Below, one piece after another: positions 10,871-19,891 of a DNA stretch of 64,000 bases. The stretch is from Caulobacterales bacterium (lineage in GTDB: Bacteria; Pseudomonadota; Alphaproteobacteria; Caulobacterales; Caulobacteraceae): NCBI GenBank assembly GCA_019510435.1, contig JAEKKJ010000015.1, positions 1-64,000 on the forward strand. The letters run 5' to 3'. The notes beneath the pieces were generated by a model. The model ran no database searches and was not told the origin of the DNA. It saw only the letters and a list, made by a program, of their open reading frames with translations. A program made the translations under genes and the position numbers. Each line of letters begins with the position of its first letter. The first letter of the stretch is position 1.

Positions 10871-12009
10871 CAGGCGGGTTCCTTCCGGCGCGCGGCATGG
10901 CGGGCGTGGGCCTCCAACCAGGCGTCGGCGAACCGGTTCCAATCGTGTTCGGTGGTGTCCCAGCCGCCGCTGACGCGGATGGCGCAGGCGGCCAGGTCGC
11001 CCTGCCCCATGGCGCTGAGCACCGGCGAGGCCTTCACCTTGCCCGACGAGCAGGCGGCGCCGGCGCTGACCATGACTCCGGCGAGGTCCAGGCCCATGAC
11101 CTGCAGGTCGGACGTGTAGCCGGGCGCGGCGATGCAGAGGGTGTTGGGCAGTCGCGGCGCGGCCTCGCCCATGACCACCGCGCCGACCGCCTTCAGCCGC
11201 GCTGCGGCGGCGTCGCGCCAGGCGCCCTGGGCGGCATAGGTTTCGAGCCCGGCCAGGGCCTCGCGCCCCGCGGCGCCGAAGCCGGCGATGCCCGGCAGGT
11301 TTTCGGTGCCGCCCCGGCGACCGCGCTCCTGCCCGCCGCCGTGCTGGCGGCGCGACAGGGTGGCCCGCGGGCCGAAGGTCAGGGCGCCCACGCCCTGCGG
11401 CCCGCCGATCTTGTGCGCCGAGACGCTGAGGGTGTCGGCGCCCAGCGCACGGCTGTCGACGGGGATCTTGCCGCCCGCCTGGATGGCGTCCACGTGCAGC
11501 CAGCCGTCCGCAGCGCGCACGATCGCAGCGGCCTCGGCCACCGGCTGAATCACCCCGGTCTCGTTGTTGGCCAGCATCAGGGCCACGAAGGGCTTGCCGT
11601 CCGCCGCGTCCCAGCGGGCCAGGCGCTCGGCCAGCCAGGCCAGGTCGGCGAGCCCGTCAGCCGTCACGGGCAGGAGCTCCACGGCGACGCCCAAAGCGGC
11701 CGCGGTCTCACGGATGCTGTCATGCTCGATCGCCGAGACGATCAGGCGGCGGGTCCCGGCCGCCACGGCGCTCTCCAGCGCCAGGGCGTTGGCCTCGGTG
11801 CCGCCGCTCAGGAAAACCACCGTGGAGGCCGGCGCCGCGATCAGGGCGGCGACCGCCTCGCGGGCGTGCTCCATGGCCGCGCGGGCGGCGCGGCCGGCGG
11901 CGTGGATCGAGGAGGGATTGCCCACCGCCTCCATCACCGCGGTCATGGCGGCGATCGCCTGCGGGCGGACCCGGGCGGTGGCGTTGTGATCCAGGTAGAG
12001 GCTGCTCAT
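10870..12009 (-). CDS. Class I cysteine desulfurase (NifS/IscS-like)
   Basis: 379-residue PLP enzyme. [12 protein letters not shown] opens the fold, [11 protein letters not shown] precedes the cofactor site, the PLP lysine lies in [12 protein letters not shown], and the catalytic cysteine in [12 protein letters not shown] on the flexible loop typical of class I enzymes. It is the second cysteine desulfurase of this operon beside sufS, an arrangement common in alphaproteobacterial suf operons. It may feed other sulfur acceptors, such as tRNA thiolation, or act without SufE. It overlaps iscR by four bases and sufB by one. Confidence 0.93.
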
Positions 12010-12431
12010 GCGGCGCTCCGGAGGCGCCCGCCGACCACATCGGCGAGGCTGACCGAGGCCAGGTAGGTCTCGATATGCGCGCCCAGGTCCGCCCAGAGGT
12101 CGTGGGTCAGGCAGCGCTCGCCCTTGACCATGCAGCCCTTGCCGGCGCCGCAGCGGGTGGCGCGCAGGGGCTCGTCCACGGCATGGACGATGTCGGCGAT
12201 GGAGGTCTCATCGGGCGTGCGGGCCAGGCGATAGCCGCCGCCAGGGCCGCGGGCGCTCTTCACCAGGCCTTTGCGGCGCAGGCGGGCGAACAGCTGCTCC
12301 AGGTAGGAGAGCGAGATTTCCTGGCGCGCGGCGATGTCGGCCAGGGCCACGGCGCGGGCGGCGTCGTGCTCGCGGCGCGCCAGGTCCGCCATGGCCATCA
12401 CGGCGTAGCGGCCTTTGGTGGAGAGACGCAT
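12006..12431 (-). CDS. iscR: Rrf2-family Fe-S-responsive repressor, IscR-like
   Basis: 141-residue winged-helix regulator. The N-terminal helix-turn-helix begins MRLSTKGRYAVMAM. Cluster ligands are present: C94, C100 and C107 in the CGAGKGC and GERC segments, followed by H110, the arrangement of the 2Fe-2S site in IscR. As first gene of the operon it very probably autoregulates suf expression according to Fe-S supply. I could not find a convincing IscR-type palindrome in the 155-base divergent region upstream (12432-12586). Confidence 0.92.
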   Translation of the reverse strand: MRLSTKGRYAVMAMADLARREHDAARAVALADIAARQEISLSYLEQLFARLRRKGLVKSARGPGGGYRLARTPDETSIADIVHAVDEPLRATRCGAGKGCMVKGERCLTHDLWADLGAHIETYLASVSLADVVGGRLRSAA

Positions 12432-12586
12432 GGTTTGTCCGCCTTCTGGGGCCCGATGCAGTTTTCGCGCGCATCCGACGGCGCCTATGTTATGAGCCCG
12501 CCTCGCTCGGGCGCCGCGCCGGATGGCTGCGACTTAGGAAGACCGAGTGTGGCAGTCAAGTATTCTGGGCTCACATAGAGGTACGA

Positions 12587-13237
12587 ATGCCAGAGGTGGT
12601 GCTGACCGGAGCAGCCGGGCGGATCGAGGGGCGCTACTCCCAGGGCAAGAGCGAGACGGCGCCCGTCGCGCTGATCCTGCACCCGCACCCCAAGGCTGGC
12701 GGCCAGATGAACAATCCGGTGGCGGTCCAGCTCTTCCACCTGTTCATGAAGCGCGGCTTCTCGGTCCTGCGGTTCAATTTCCGCGGCGTCGGCCGCAGCC
12801 AGGGCGAGTTCGACGGAGGAATCGGCGAGCTGGCCGACGCGGCGACGGCGCTGGACTGGCTGCAGTCCACCAACCCGGCGGCCTCGCAGTGCTGGGTGGC
12901 CGGCTATTCGTTCGGCGCCTGGGTGGGCATGCAGCTCTTGATGCGGCGGCCGGAGACGGACGGCTTCATCTCGGTGAGCCCGCCCACCAACGCCTATGAC
13001 TTCAGCTTCCTGGCGCCCTGCCCGGCCTCGGGCCTGATCCTGCACGGCGGCTCGGACCCCATCGTGCCGCCGGTGGACGTGGAGCGCGTGGTCTCCAAGC
13101 TGCGCACCCAGAAGGGCATCGTCATCGACTACGAGGTCGTGGAGGGCGCCACCCACTTCTGGATGGAAAACCTGCCGGACGTGGAACAGCGGGTCGGCGC
13201 CTATCTGGACAAGCGCCTGGCGGCCCAGCCGGCCTGA
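12587..13237 (+). CDS. Small alpha/beta hydrolase (COG2945 type)
   Basis: 216-residue hydrolase. The nucleophile serine sits in GYSFGAW (about residue 107), the acid in GGSDPIVPP and the histidine in GATHFW. The N-terminus has LILHPHPKAGGQMNN and FRGVGRSQGEFD, characteristic of a conserved small-hydrolase family of unknown substrate. There is no signal peptide, so it is cytosolic. AGAGGT precedes the ATG. It is divergent from iscR and followed after 10 bases by a SnoaL/NTF2-like gene, probably in one transcript. Confidence 0.88.
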   Translation: MPEVVLTGAAGRIEGRYSQGKSETAPVALILHPHPKAGGQMNNPVAVQLFHLFMKRGFSVLRFNFRGVGRSQGEFDGGIGELADAATALDWLQSTNPAASQCWVAGYSFGAWVGMQLLMRRPETDGFISVSPPTNAYDFSFLAPCPASGLILHGGSDPIVPPVDVERVVSKLRTQKGIVIDYEVVEGATHFWMENLPDVEQRVGAYLDKRLAAQPA

Positions 13238-13247
13238 GGCCGCCGAG

Positions 13248-13622
13248 GTGACGACCCCGGAGGACGCGATCCGGGCGCGGCGGCGGCTGACCAACAAGCT
13301 GATCGCGGCGCATGAGGCGGCGCGCCTGCGACCGTTCTTCACCGCGGACGTGAAGGTGATCGTCGGCGACGGCAGCCTGATCCTGGGCGTCGACGCCGTG
13401 ATCGAGGCCTTTGCCGGCCAGTTCGCCGAACCGGCCTTCATCGACTACCTGCGCGAGACGGAGCGAGTCGAGATCGACGCCGCCGGCGGGCGTGCGGCCG
13501 AGGCCGGGCGCTGGACGGGCCGCTGGCGGGGGGCGGAGATGACCGGCGTCTACCTAGCCGTCTGGCGCAAGGTCACCGGCCAGTGGGCGATCGAGAGCGA
13601 ACTCTACGTGACGCTGAGCTAG
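13248..13622 (+). CDS. NTF2/SnoaL-like small protein
   Basis: 124 residues starting at a GTG, with TGAGG overlapping the stop of the preceding hydrolase as ribosome-binding site. The order of helices and strands (helix with LTNKLIAAHEA, strand VKVIVGDGS, final strands VYLAVWRKVTGQWAIESELYV) matches the SnoaL/NTF2 fold, a cone-shaped pocket used by small isomerases and binding proteins. No catalytic residues can be assigned. It is probably co-transcribed with the hydrolase. Confidence 0.75.
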   Translation: MTTPEDAIRARRRLTNKLIAAHEAARLRPFFTADVKVIVGDGSLILGVDAVIEAFAGQFAEPAFIDYLRETERVEIDAAGGRAAEAGRWTGRWRGAEMTGVYLAVWRKVTGQWAIESELYVTLS

Positions 13623-13634
13623 AGTAGGGTTGGC

Positions 13635-13838
13635 CTAGAACCAGCGCCGCTTGGCCTTCTCCAGGGCCGTCACCGCAAAGGCGGCGAAGGCGGCCGACCG
13701 GCGCGCGGTGGCGCGGTCCGGAGCCAGGCCCCGGACACTCCCGCCACCCGGCGCGGTCAGCCGCCAGGACCAGGCCTCGCCGGCGGCTTCGAGGGAGAGG
13801 CGGCAGCCGCCGGCTTCGGGGAGGAAAGGCTCGTCCAT
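13635..13838 (-). CDS. Small hypothetical protein (67 residues)
   Basis: Open frame starting MDEPFLPEAG and ending KAKRRWF. It contains a WSWRL strand and a helical C-terminus rich in Ala with APDRATARRSAAFAAFA. Codon use fits the neighbours and it fills the gap between two convergent transcription units. An in-frame ATG at 13862 would add eight residues. I do not recognise the family; a small YegP-like fold is possible but unproven. Confidence 0.5.
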   Translation of the reverse strand: MDEPFLPEAGGCRLSLEAAGEAWSWRLTAPGGGSVRGLAPDRATARRSAAFAAFAVTALEKAKRRWF

Positions 13839-13900
13839 GGGGGCAGCCTGCGGGTCCACCATGCAGGCGCTGGACGGGCCGGCATGGAGATTTGGTGCAG

Positions 13901-15484
13901 TCAGGCGCCTTCCGCGCGGGGTAGGACGATCTGGAACCTCGCGCCCTTGGCCGAGGCCACGAGCTCCAGCCGGCCGTGGCTGGCGGCCAGGAGCGAGCGG
14001 GCGATCGGCAGGCCCAGGCCCGTGCCGCCATCAGCGCGATGGCTCGTGAAGAAGGGCTCGAACATGCGCTCGCGGTCGGCCTCGGCGATGCCCGGTCCGT
14101 CGTCGCTCACCGTGAGGCTCACCTCGGCGCCCTCTGCGGTCCCTGCCACCCGCGCGTTGCGCGCGCCGGCCTGGCGGCTGTTCTGCAGCAGCACCGTCAG
14201 CACGCTCTCCAGGGTGGTCGCCGGCGCGGCCACGGGCGGCAACTCGGCTGGCATATCCACCTCGATCGCGAAGCCGGGGCCCGCCTCGGCGGCGGCGACG
14301 CGCGCCGCCGGCTCGGCGAGAGCCGTGGCGACGCCCGCTTCCGGCGTCGCCATGTCGGCGCGGGCCAGGTCCAGCAGCCGGGTGACGAGCTGCGACAGGC
14401 GCTCACTGTCGCCGGCGATATTGTCGAGGAACCGGCGGCGCTCGTGGGCCGACATGGTCTCGAAGTGGTCCTGCAGCAGCTCGACCGCACCGGTGATGCC
14501 CGCCAGCGGGGTTTTGAACTCATGGCTGACCGCAGCGGCGAAGTCGCGGAGGTAGCCGGATCGCCGCTCGATCCGCTCGGCCATGGCGCGGAAGTCCTCG
14601 TAGAGGTCGCGGATCTCCACCGCCGCCGTGCTGGGGGTGTCGGGGATCTCGCCGCCGCCGGCGGCCACGGCGCGCGAGGCGGCGCTGAGCGCCTCGATCG
14701 GCCGGGTGACCCCGCGGGAGATCAGGCCGGAGAGCACCACCAGCACCCCCAGGATCACCGATGCCGCGAGGGCCCACTTCACCCGGTCCTCGTAGATCCC
14801 GCGGAACAACGCGCGCGGTGAACGCGAGAGCAGGAGGACACCTTGGACCTTGCCGTTCACGACGATCGGCCGGGCGTGGTGCAGGCGCAGGGCCGAGGCG
14901 CGACTCAGCCACTCCAGGGGGGAGGCCTGCTGGTAGTCGCCGTTCTCGCGGAACACCGTGTGCGGCTGGCCGGCGAGCGCCCAGCGCACCTCCGGCAGGC
15001 GCGAATAGTCGCCGGGCGGGCCGCCGTAGACCACCAGGCCGTGGCGATCGAGCACGAGCACCGAGGCCAGGGTGGTGCGCACCGTGCGGTCGACCACCGG
15101 GGCCATGGCGCGGGCGACGGTGACGGCGTCGGGCTCGGGGGGACGCGCCGCCCGCTTTGGCGGCGGGCGGACCGGCAGCACGGCGTCGAGGGTCAGGTCG
15201 ATGCCGGTCGGCTCGGGCCGGTAGTAGCCCTCCGGCGGCTTGGCGGGCCGGGGCGGCGGCGGCGGGGCGCCGGGCCACTGGACCGCGGCCATGGCGGCCA
15301 GGGCCGCGCCCTGGGCCACCAGCTCGGCCTCGGTCTGGCGCACCAGGGTGTTCTCGTAGACCCGCAGCGAGACCGCCCCGATGGCCGGCATCAGGGCCGC
15401 GAACAGGAGGACGCCGAAGAGGATCGTCCGCAGCCGCAGCGCCGGCCACCAGCGCTTGAGCATGGCCTTGAAGGCGGCGATCAA
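13901..15484 (-). CDS. Membrane sensor histidine kinase
   Basis: 527 residues. One membrane helix near residues 20-45 (FGVLLFAALMPAIGAV), a periplasmic sensor region of about 195 residues with a proline-rich insert, a second helix (WALAASVILGVLVVL), HAMP linker, then HisKA with SHEFKTPL (His near 321) and HATPase with NSRQAGA, DDGPGI and GTGLGLPIA. It autophosphorylates in response to an envelope signal and passes phosphate to the adjacent regulator. The ATG overlaps the regulator stop by four bases, so the pair is co-translated. The overall layout is close to CreC-like or ChvG-like kinases, but the ligand is unknown. Confidence 0.93.
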   Translation of the reverse strand: MIAAFKAMLKRWWPALRLRTILFGVLLFAALMPAIGAVSLRVYENTLVRQTEAELVAQGAALAAMAAVQWPGAPPPPPRPAKPPEGYYRPEPTGIDLTLDAVLPVRPPPKRAARPPEPDAVTVARAMAPVVDRTVRTTLASVLVLDRHGLVVYGGPPGDYSRLPEVRWALAGQPHTVFRENGDYQQASPLEWLSRASALRLHHARPIVVNGKVQGVLLLSRSPRALFRGIYEDRVKWALAASVILGVLVVLSGLISRGVTRPIEALSAASRAVAAGGGEIPDTPSTAAVEIRDLYEDFRAMAERIERRSGYLRDFAAAVSHEFKTPLAGITGAVELLQDHFETMSAHERRRFLDNIAGDSERLSQLVTRLLDLARADMATPEAGVATALAEPAARVAAAEAGPGFAIEVDMPAELPPVAAPATTLESVLTVLLQNSRQAGARNARVAGTAEGAEVSLTVSDDGPGIAEADRERMFEPFFTSHRADGGTGLGLPIARSLLAASHGRLELVASAKGARFQIVLPRAEGA

Positions 15485-16230
15485 GCCGGCTGGCCGAGGC
15501 AGGGCCCCAGGCGGTAGCCCACGCCGGCGCGCGTCTCGACCACGTCGTGCCCGCCCAGGGCTGCGAACTTGCCGCGCAGGTTGCGCACGTGGCTGTCGAT
15601 GGTGCGGTCGGTGATGGCAAAGCCGGGGCCGTGCAGGCGGTCGATGATGGCGTCGCGGCTGAACACCCGCGCCGGCGCCGCCATCAGGATGCGCAGGATG
15701 CCGAACTCGGTGACGGTCAGCGGCGCCTCCACCTCGCCCCAGCGGGCGATCCAGGCCTCGGGATCCAGGCTGAGGCGGCCGTGGGTCAGCAGCGGCGAGG
15801 CCTCGGCGGCCTTCGCCGCGGCCGGGCCGCGCGCGCGGCGCAGGATGGCCTGGACGCGGGCGGTGACCTCCCGCGGGCTGAACGGCTTGACCACGTAGTC
15901 GTCGCCACCCAGCTCGATCCCCAGCACCCGGTCGATCTCGTCGTCGCGGGACGACAGGAACAGGATCGGGATGTCGGCCTTGGCCCGGAGGCGACGGCAG
16001 ACCTCCAGCCCGTCCAGCTTGGGCATGTTGATGTCGAGGATCACCAGGTCCGGGGCGGCCTGGTCGATGGACGCCAGGGCCGCCTCCCCATCCTCGGCCT
16101 CGCGCGCGGCCAGGCCCGCTTTCTCCAGGGCGAAGACCAGCAGCTGGCGGATATGCGGATCGTCGTCGACGACGAGGACGTGGGACGGCATGGGGCTCAT
16201 GTTCCGGGGTTCGGCTTGGGCGTCAATCAT
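15481..16230 (-). CDS. OmpR-family response regulator
   Basis: Receiver domain (VLVVDDDPHIRQLL with acidic pocket, phosphoacceptor Asp in LVILDINMPKLDG, Lys in DDYVVKPFSPRE) followed by a winged-helix DNA-binding domain ending SHVRNLRGKFA and GVGYRLG. The start is uncertain: GTG 16239, ATG 16230, ATG 16200 and ATG 16191 are in frame and the core begins at MPSHVLVVDDD (16191). ATG 16230 overlaps the upstream membrane-protein stop by eight bases, favouring coupling. It is co-encoded with the histidine kinase and the DUF4173-like protein. Confidence 0.92.
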   Translation of the reverse strand: MIDAQAEPRNMSPMPSHVLVVDDDPHIRQLLVFALEKAGLAAREAEDGEAALASIDQAAPDLVILDINMPKLDGLEVCRRLRAKADIPILFLSSRDDEIDRVLGIELGGDDYVVKPFSPREVTARVQAILRRARGPAAAKAAEASPLLTHGRLSLDPEAWIARWGEVEAPLTVTEFGILRILMAAPARVFSRDAIIDRLHGPGFAITDRTIDSHVRNLRGKFAALGGHDVVETRAGVGYRLGPCLGQPA

Positions 16231-17704
16231 GGTGGTCACTGCAATAGAAGCCGGCCGGAGGCAGCGCCGCTTTCTCGTGAGTCAGAGCCTGGACACGCAT
16301 GATCCGGCGCGCATCGCGCCATCGCCACGTGCGCCACCCGGACTGCGACGCCAACATGCAAGAGACCACAGCGCTGCGTATCCCGGCCACTTCCGACCGA
16401 AAGCGAGCCTCGAGTGGCTGCTGCTCCAGCTCCGCTAGAGGAACCGCCGCCGCACCGCCCAGCATCTCCATGTAGGCCAGGTCCAGGGGCACACCGGCGC
16501 CGCCGACCTCCCGCGCATGACGGATGTTCCACTCGGCGGCGACGGCGCCCAGGTCGACGAGGCTGCAGCCCGCCAGCACGATGCCGGCCGCCAGGGCATT
16601 GGCGTTCAACAGCCAGGCGGCGCTCTTGCCTGCGATCAGACGCCAGGCGATCAGGCCGAGGCCGACAGCCACCAGCAGCATCCAGAGCAGGGCCGAGATG
16701 CGCAGCACGGTGAGCGAATAGGCCTCGATGTAGTCGACCGTCCGCAGCGCCGCCGAAGCCACCAGGAAGAGGTTCTGCGCCACCCACACCATCACCAGCC
16801 TGCGCACCGGGCGTGAGGCCGCGGTGGGCGAGCGGGGCCGCAGGAACACCAGCACGAAGAGGCCGGCGAGCACTGCCGTGGCCATCAGCGGATAGGCGCC
16901 GCGGTGGGCGTATTCGGCGAAGCTCATCCGGCCGGGCAGCCGCGCGTCGGCCCAGAGGTAGGCGAGGTCCAGCCCGTTCTCGAGCGCGAACAGGGCGTTG
17001 AAGACCACCAGCGAGGCGGTCACCGATCCGGCGCTGACGCCAGGCAGGGCCAGATCGCTCGCTGCATCCGGCAAGCCCAGTAGCCGGCGATGTCCCCGCG
17101 GGCGCAGCGCGGCGGAGACCGGCAGGGCCAGGGCCAGCCAGAAGATCATCCGTCCCACGTCCGGCTCGCCGAGATGCAGCGAGGCCAGTCCGTTGCCGAT
17201 CACCGGATTGGCCTCGGCGAACAGCCACAGGAACACCGCCCCGCCCGCCAGCGGCAGCACCGCGGCGATGGCCAGCGAGGCCAGTTTCAGCTTCCCGCGC
17301 CGCTGCCGCGCCTGGCGCAGGCGCCGCAGGTCCGCGAACGGGCCCCAGAAGGCCTTCAGCCCCGCCAGGACCAGCCGCTGGGCCCAACGCCAGGCATCGT
17401 CAGGGACGCCGCGGGGGGCGAGCGCCGCGACCCCGAACGCCAGGGCGAACAGCAGCAGTCCGACCGCGCTCGGCCGCTCGATCTGCAGGAGGGCCAGGAG
17501 CGCCGCCGCCGCCACGGCGATCCGCCCGAGACGGTCGCGCAGGATCGCCGGGTTGGCGAGGGCCAGGCCCGCCACCCACGACAGAGTGAGAAGCCCCAGG
17601 TTCGCGCCCGGCCCCTCGGCCTCGAACAGCAGCCCGTCGCCCACGGCGACCAGGGCCGCGATCAGCGCAACCTTGATCCAGAAGCTCGGCCAACCACGCC
17701 GCAT
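16223..17704 (-). CDS. Polytopic membrane protein, DUF4173/DUF4153-like
   Basis: 493 residues with roughly twelve hydrophobic segments, the first at VALIAALVAVGDGLLF. A DUF4173-type core follows: FALENGLDLAYLW, MSFAEYAHRGAYPLMATAVLAG and LRTVDYIEAYSLTVLRISALLWM are the conserved parts of this family. Function is unknown. The C-terminal 80 residues are soluble. It precedes a two-component pair on the same strand with slight overlap, suggesting that it belongs to the signalling unit or is its target. Confidence 0.85.
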   Translation of the reverse strand: MRRGWPSFWIKVALIAALVAVGDGLLFEAEGPGANLGLLTLSWVAGLALANPAILRDRLGRIAVAAAALLALLQIERPSAVGLLLFALAFGVAALAPRGVPDDAWRWAQRLVLAGLKAFWGPFADLRRLRQARQRRGKLKLASLAIAAVLPLAGGAVFLWLFAEANPVIGNGLASLHLGEPDVGRMIFWLALALPVSAALRPRGHRRLLGLPDAASDLALPGVSAGSVTASLVVFNALFALENGLDLAYLWADARLPGRMSFAEYAHRGAYPLMATAVLAGLFVLVFLRPRSPTAASRPVRRLVMVWVAQNLFLVASAALRTVDYIEAYSLTVLRISALLWMLLVAVGLGLIAWRLIAGKSAAWLLNANALAAGIVLAGCSLVDLGAVAAEWNIRHAREVGGAGVPLDLAYMEMLGGAAAVPLAELEQQPLEARFRSEVAGIRSAVVSCMLASQSGWRTWRWRDARRIMRVQALTHEKAALPPAGFYCSDHHD

Positions 17705-17812
17705 CGCCTGCTGCCCCTCATGTCACGGGCAGAGCCTAGGCGGGGTTGGTCAGCCGCGCGCCGAGCCCCGGTGGCGAGCCGGCGCGCTTGGGATGCAGAA
17801 GCCGTGCAGCCC

Positions 17813-19633
17813 TTAGGGGTTCAGCTCCAGGCCCTTGAGGTCGCCGGCCGCGCGCCAGTCCGCCAGCACGCGGGTGAAGGCTACCGGCCCTGCGCCATAG
17901 GAGGTGTTCTTCTTGCTCATGGTCTCCACCCGGCCCTCGTTGTTGTAGTAGCCGGGCGTGCATTCCTTGAGGAAGTTGTCGCGCATCACCGAGAGCTTGA
18001 CGATCGTGTCGACCCAGGCGTCCTCGGCCGCCTGGCTGGGCTCCACGGTCCGCGCCTGCCGCTCCGCCGCGTTCTTGATCACGTAGGCGATGTGCTTGGA
18101 CTGCTCGTTGATCATGTGCGGGAAGTTGGCCGAGAAGCCCGACTGCACGTTCGAGACGATGAAGCAGTTGGGGAAACCGCGGCTCAGCAGGCCGTGCAGG
18201 GTCTCCGCCCCGTTCTTCCACTTCTGCGTCAGGGTGAGGCCGCCCTTGCCGTAGAGCTCGTAGCCCGCCCGGCGCGTGTAGTCGGTGCCTACCTCGAAGC
18301 CGGTGGCGTAGATCAGGCAGTCCACCTCATAGGCCTGCCCGTTGGCCACCACCGCATGCTCGGTGATCCGCTCCACGCCGCGGCCTTGGGTGTCCACCAG
18401 GTGGACGTTGGGCCGGTTGAACGTGGCCAGGTATTCGTCGTGGAAGCAGGGGCGCTTGCAGAACTGGTTGTACCAGGGCTTCAGGGCCTCGGCCGTGGCG
18501 CGGTCCTGGACCATCTGGTCCACCCGGGCCCGCACCTGCTCCATCTTCTTGAAGTCGGCCAGCTGCATCAGGGCGGCGGGATCCTCCACCGCCTCGCCAG
18601 CCTCCGCCTTCTTGCGGGCCAGCAAGAGGATGTTGCCGATGATGTCGGTCCAGCCGTCGTTGACCAGGTCTTCGTCCGCAAAGCCGCCGGATACCAGGAT
18701 ATTGAAGTTGTCCATCCGCGCCTGCTGCCAGCCGGGCGAGAGGCTCTGGGCCCAGCTCGGGTCGGTGGGCCGGTTGTTGCGCACGTCGATGGACGATGGG
18801 GTGCGCTGGAAGACGTAGAGCGCCTTGGCCCATTCGCCCAGGTGCGGCACGCACTGCACCGCGGTGGCCCCGGTCCCGATGATCCCGACGCGCTTGTCCT
18901 TCAGCCCCGTCAGGCCGCCGTTGGCGTCGCCGCCGGTGTAGCCATAGTCCCAGCGGCTGGTGTGGAAGCTGTGCCCCTGGAAGCCCTCGACGCCCGGGAT
19001 GCCGGGCAGCTTCGGCCGGTGCAGCGGCCCATTGGCCATGACCACGAAGCGGGCCTGCATGGCGTCGCCGCGATTGGTCTTCACGATCCAGCGCTTGGCC
19101 TCGTCGTTCCAGCGCAGCTCGGTGACCTCAGTCTGGAAGCAGACGTTGTCGTAGAGGCCGAACGTCTCGCCGATGGCGCGGCTGTGGCGCAGGATCTCGG
19201 GCGCGCGGGAGTACTTCTCCACCGGCACATAGCCCACCTCTTCCAAGAGCGGCAGGTAGATGTAGCTCTCGATGTCGCAGGCCGCGCCGGGATAGCGGTT
19301 CCAGTACCAGGTGCCGCCGAAGTCGCCGCCCTTCTCGATGATGCGCACGTCGGCGATCCCGGCTTCCTTTAGCCGCGCCGCCGCCAGCTGGCCGCCGAAG
19401 CCGCCGCCGACCACCACCACCTCGACCTCGTCGGTGAGCGGGGCCCGGTCGAACCCCGCGGTCACATAGGGATCTTCCAGGTAGTGGGCGAACTTGCCCG
19501 CGATCTCGACATACTGCTCGTTGGCGTCGGCCCGCAGCCGCCGGTCACGCTCGGCCTGATATTTGGCCTTCAGCGCGGCGGGGTCGAACCCCAGGTCGTG
19601 GGCGGCAACGATCTCGGGCTTGTCGTCCGCCAT
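17813..19633 (-). CDS. Type I Baeyer-Villiger-like flavin monooxygenase
   Basis: 606 residues. FAD site GGGFGGQLAAARL near residue 75, then FGGTWYWNRYPGAACD, the Baeyer-Villiger fingerprint FQGHSFHTSRW (FxGxxxHxxxW, near 218-228), a second Rossmann motif GTGATAVQC for NADPH, and the family tail segment SVMRDNFLKECTPGYYNNEG. It inserts oxygen next to a ketone using NADPH and O2. The roughly 60-residue N-terminal extension (FDPAALKAKYQAERDRRL) is typical of the subgroup related to phenylacetone, steroid or cyclododecanone monooxygenases. The substrate cannot be read from context. A 108-base gap separates it from the membrane protein downstream. Confidence 0.92.
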   Translation of the reverse strand: MADDKPEIVAAHDLGFDPAALKAKYQAERDRRLRADANEQYVEIAGKFAHYLEDPYVTAGFDRAPLTDEVEVVVVGGGFGGQLAAARLKEAGIADVRIIEKGGDFGGTWYWNRYPGAACDIESYIYLPLLEEVGYVPVEKYSRAPEILRHSRAIGETFGLYDNVCFQTEVTELRWNDEAKRWIVKTNRGDAMQARFVVMANGPLHRPKLPGIPGVEGFQGHSFHTSRWDYGYTGGDANGGLTGLKDKRVGIIGTGATAVQCVPHLGEWAKALYVFQRTPSSIDVRNNRPTDPSWAQSLSPGWQQARMDNFNILVSGGFADEDLVNDGWTDIIGNILLLARKKAEAGEAVEDPAALMQLADFKKMEQVRARVDQMVQDRATAEALKPWYNQFCKRPCFHDEYLATFNRPNVHLVDTQGRGVERITEHAVVANGQAYEVDCLIYATGFEVGTDYTRRAGYELYGKGGLTLTQKWKNGAETLHGLLSRGFPNCFIVSNVQSGFSANFPHMINEQSKHIAYVIKNAAERQARTVEPSQAAEDAWVDTIVKLSVMRDNFLKECTPGYYNNEGRVETMSKKNTSYGAGPVAFTRVLADWRAAGDLKGLELNP

Positions 19634-19702
19634 GGGGCGCTCCTGTCACAGGTGATCGACGTTCACCGTGCCGAACGTTCGTTTGACTGGCAACCCCATC
19701 CC

Positions 19703-19891
19703 TTCCCTCCCTTGATGGGGAGGGACAGATCGCGCAGCGATCAGGGTGAGGCGGCCGCGACCGGGTGGTGAGGTGGGGACGGATCCCGGTTCACGGCGTG
19801 AAGGGGCCAGAACCGCATCGCCCGCGCCTGATCCGCCCTCCCTCACCCTGCTCGCCTTTGGCGAGCTGTCCCTCCCCATCAAGGCAGGGAA
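19703..19891. repeat. Large intergenic inverted-repeat element, copy A
   Basis: The outer arms (19703-19728 and 19866-19891) are complementary at 25 of 26 positions. The left arm itself folds (CCCTCCC, loop, GGGGAGGG). Next come a small hairpin (ATCGC-GCA-GCGAT, 19729-19741), a second long-range pairing CAGGGTGAGG (19742-19751) with CCTCACCCTG (19841-19850), and hairpin CTCGCC-TTT-GGCGAG. A similar element lies at 35055-35228. The right arm covers the anmK stop codon and its last three to four codons. Confidence 0.8.

Noticed and set aside
12432..12586. IscR or Irr operator upstream of iscR
   Set aside because: No palindrome with acceptable match to known consensus could be identified by eye.
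17090..19372. 760-codon plus-strand frame opposite the monooxygenase
   Set aside because: Shadow of the BVMO gene; the composition is rich in Arg, His, Val and Leu in the pattern typical of reverse frames.
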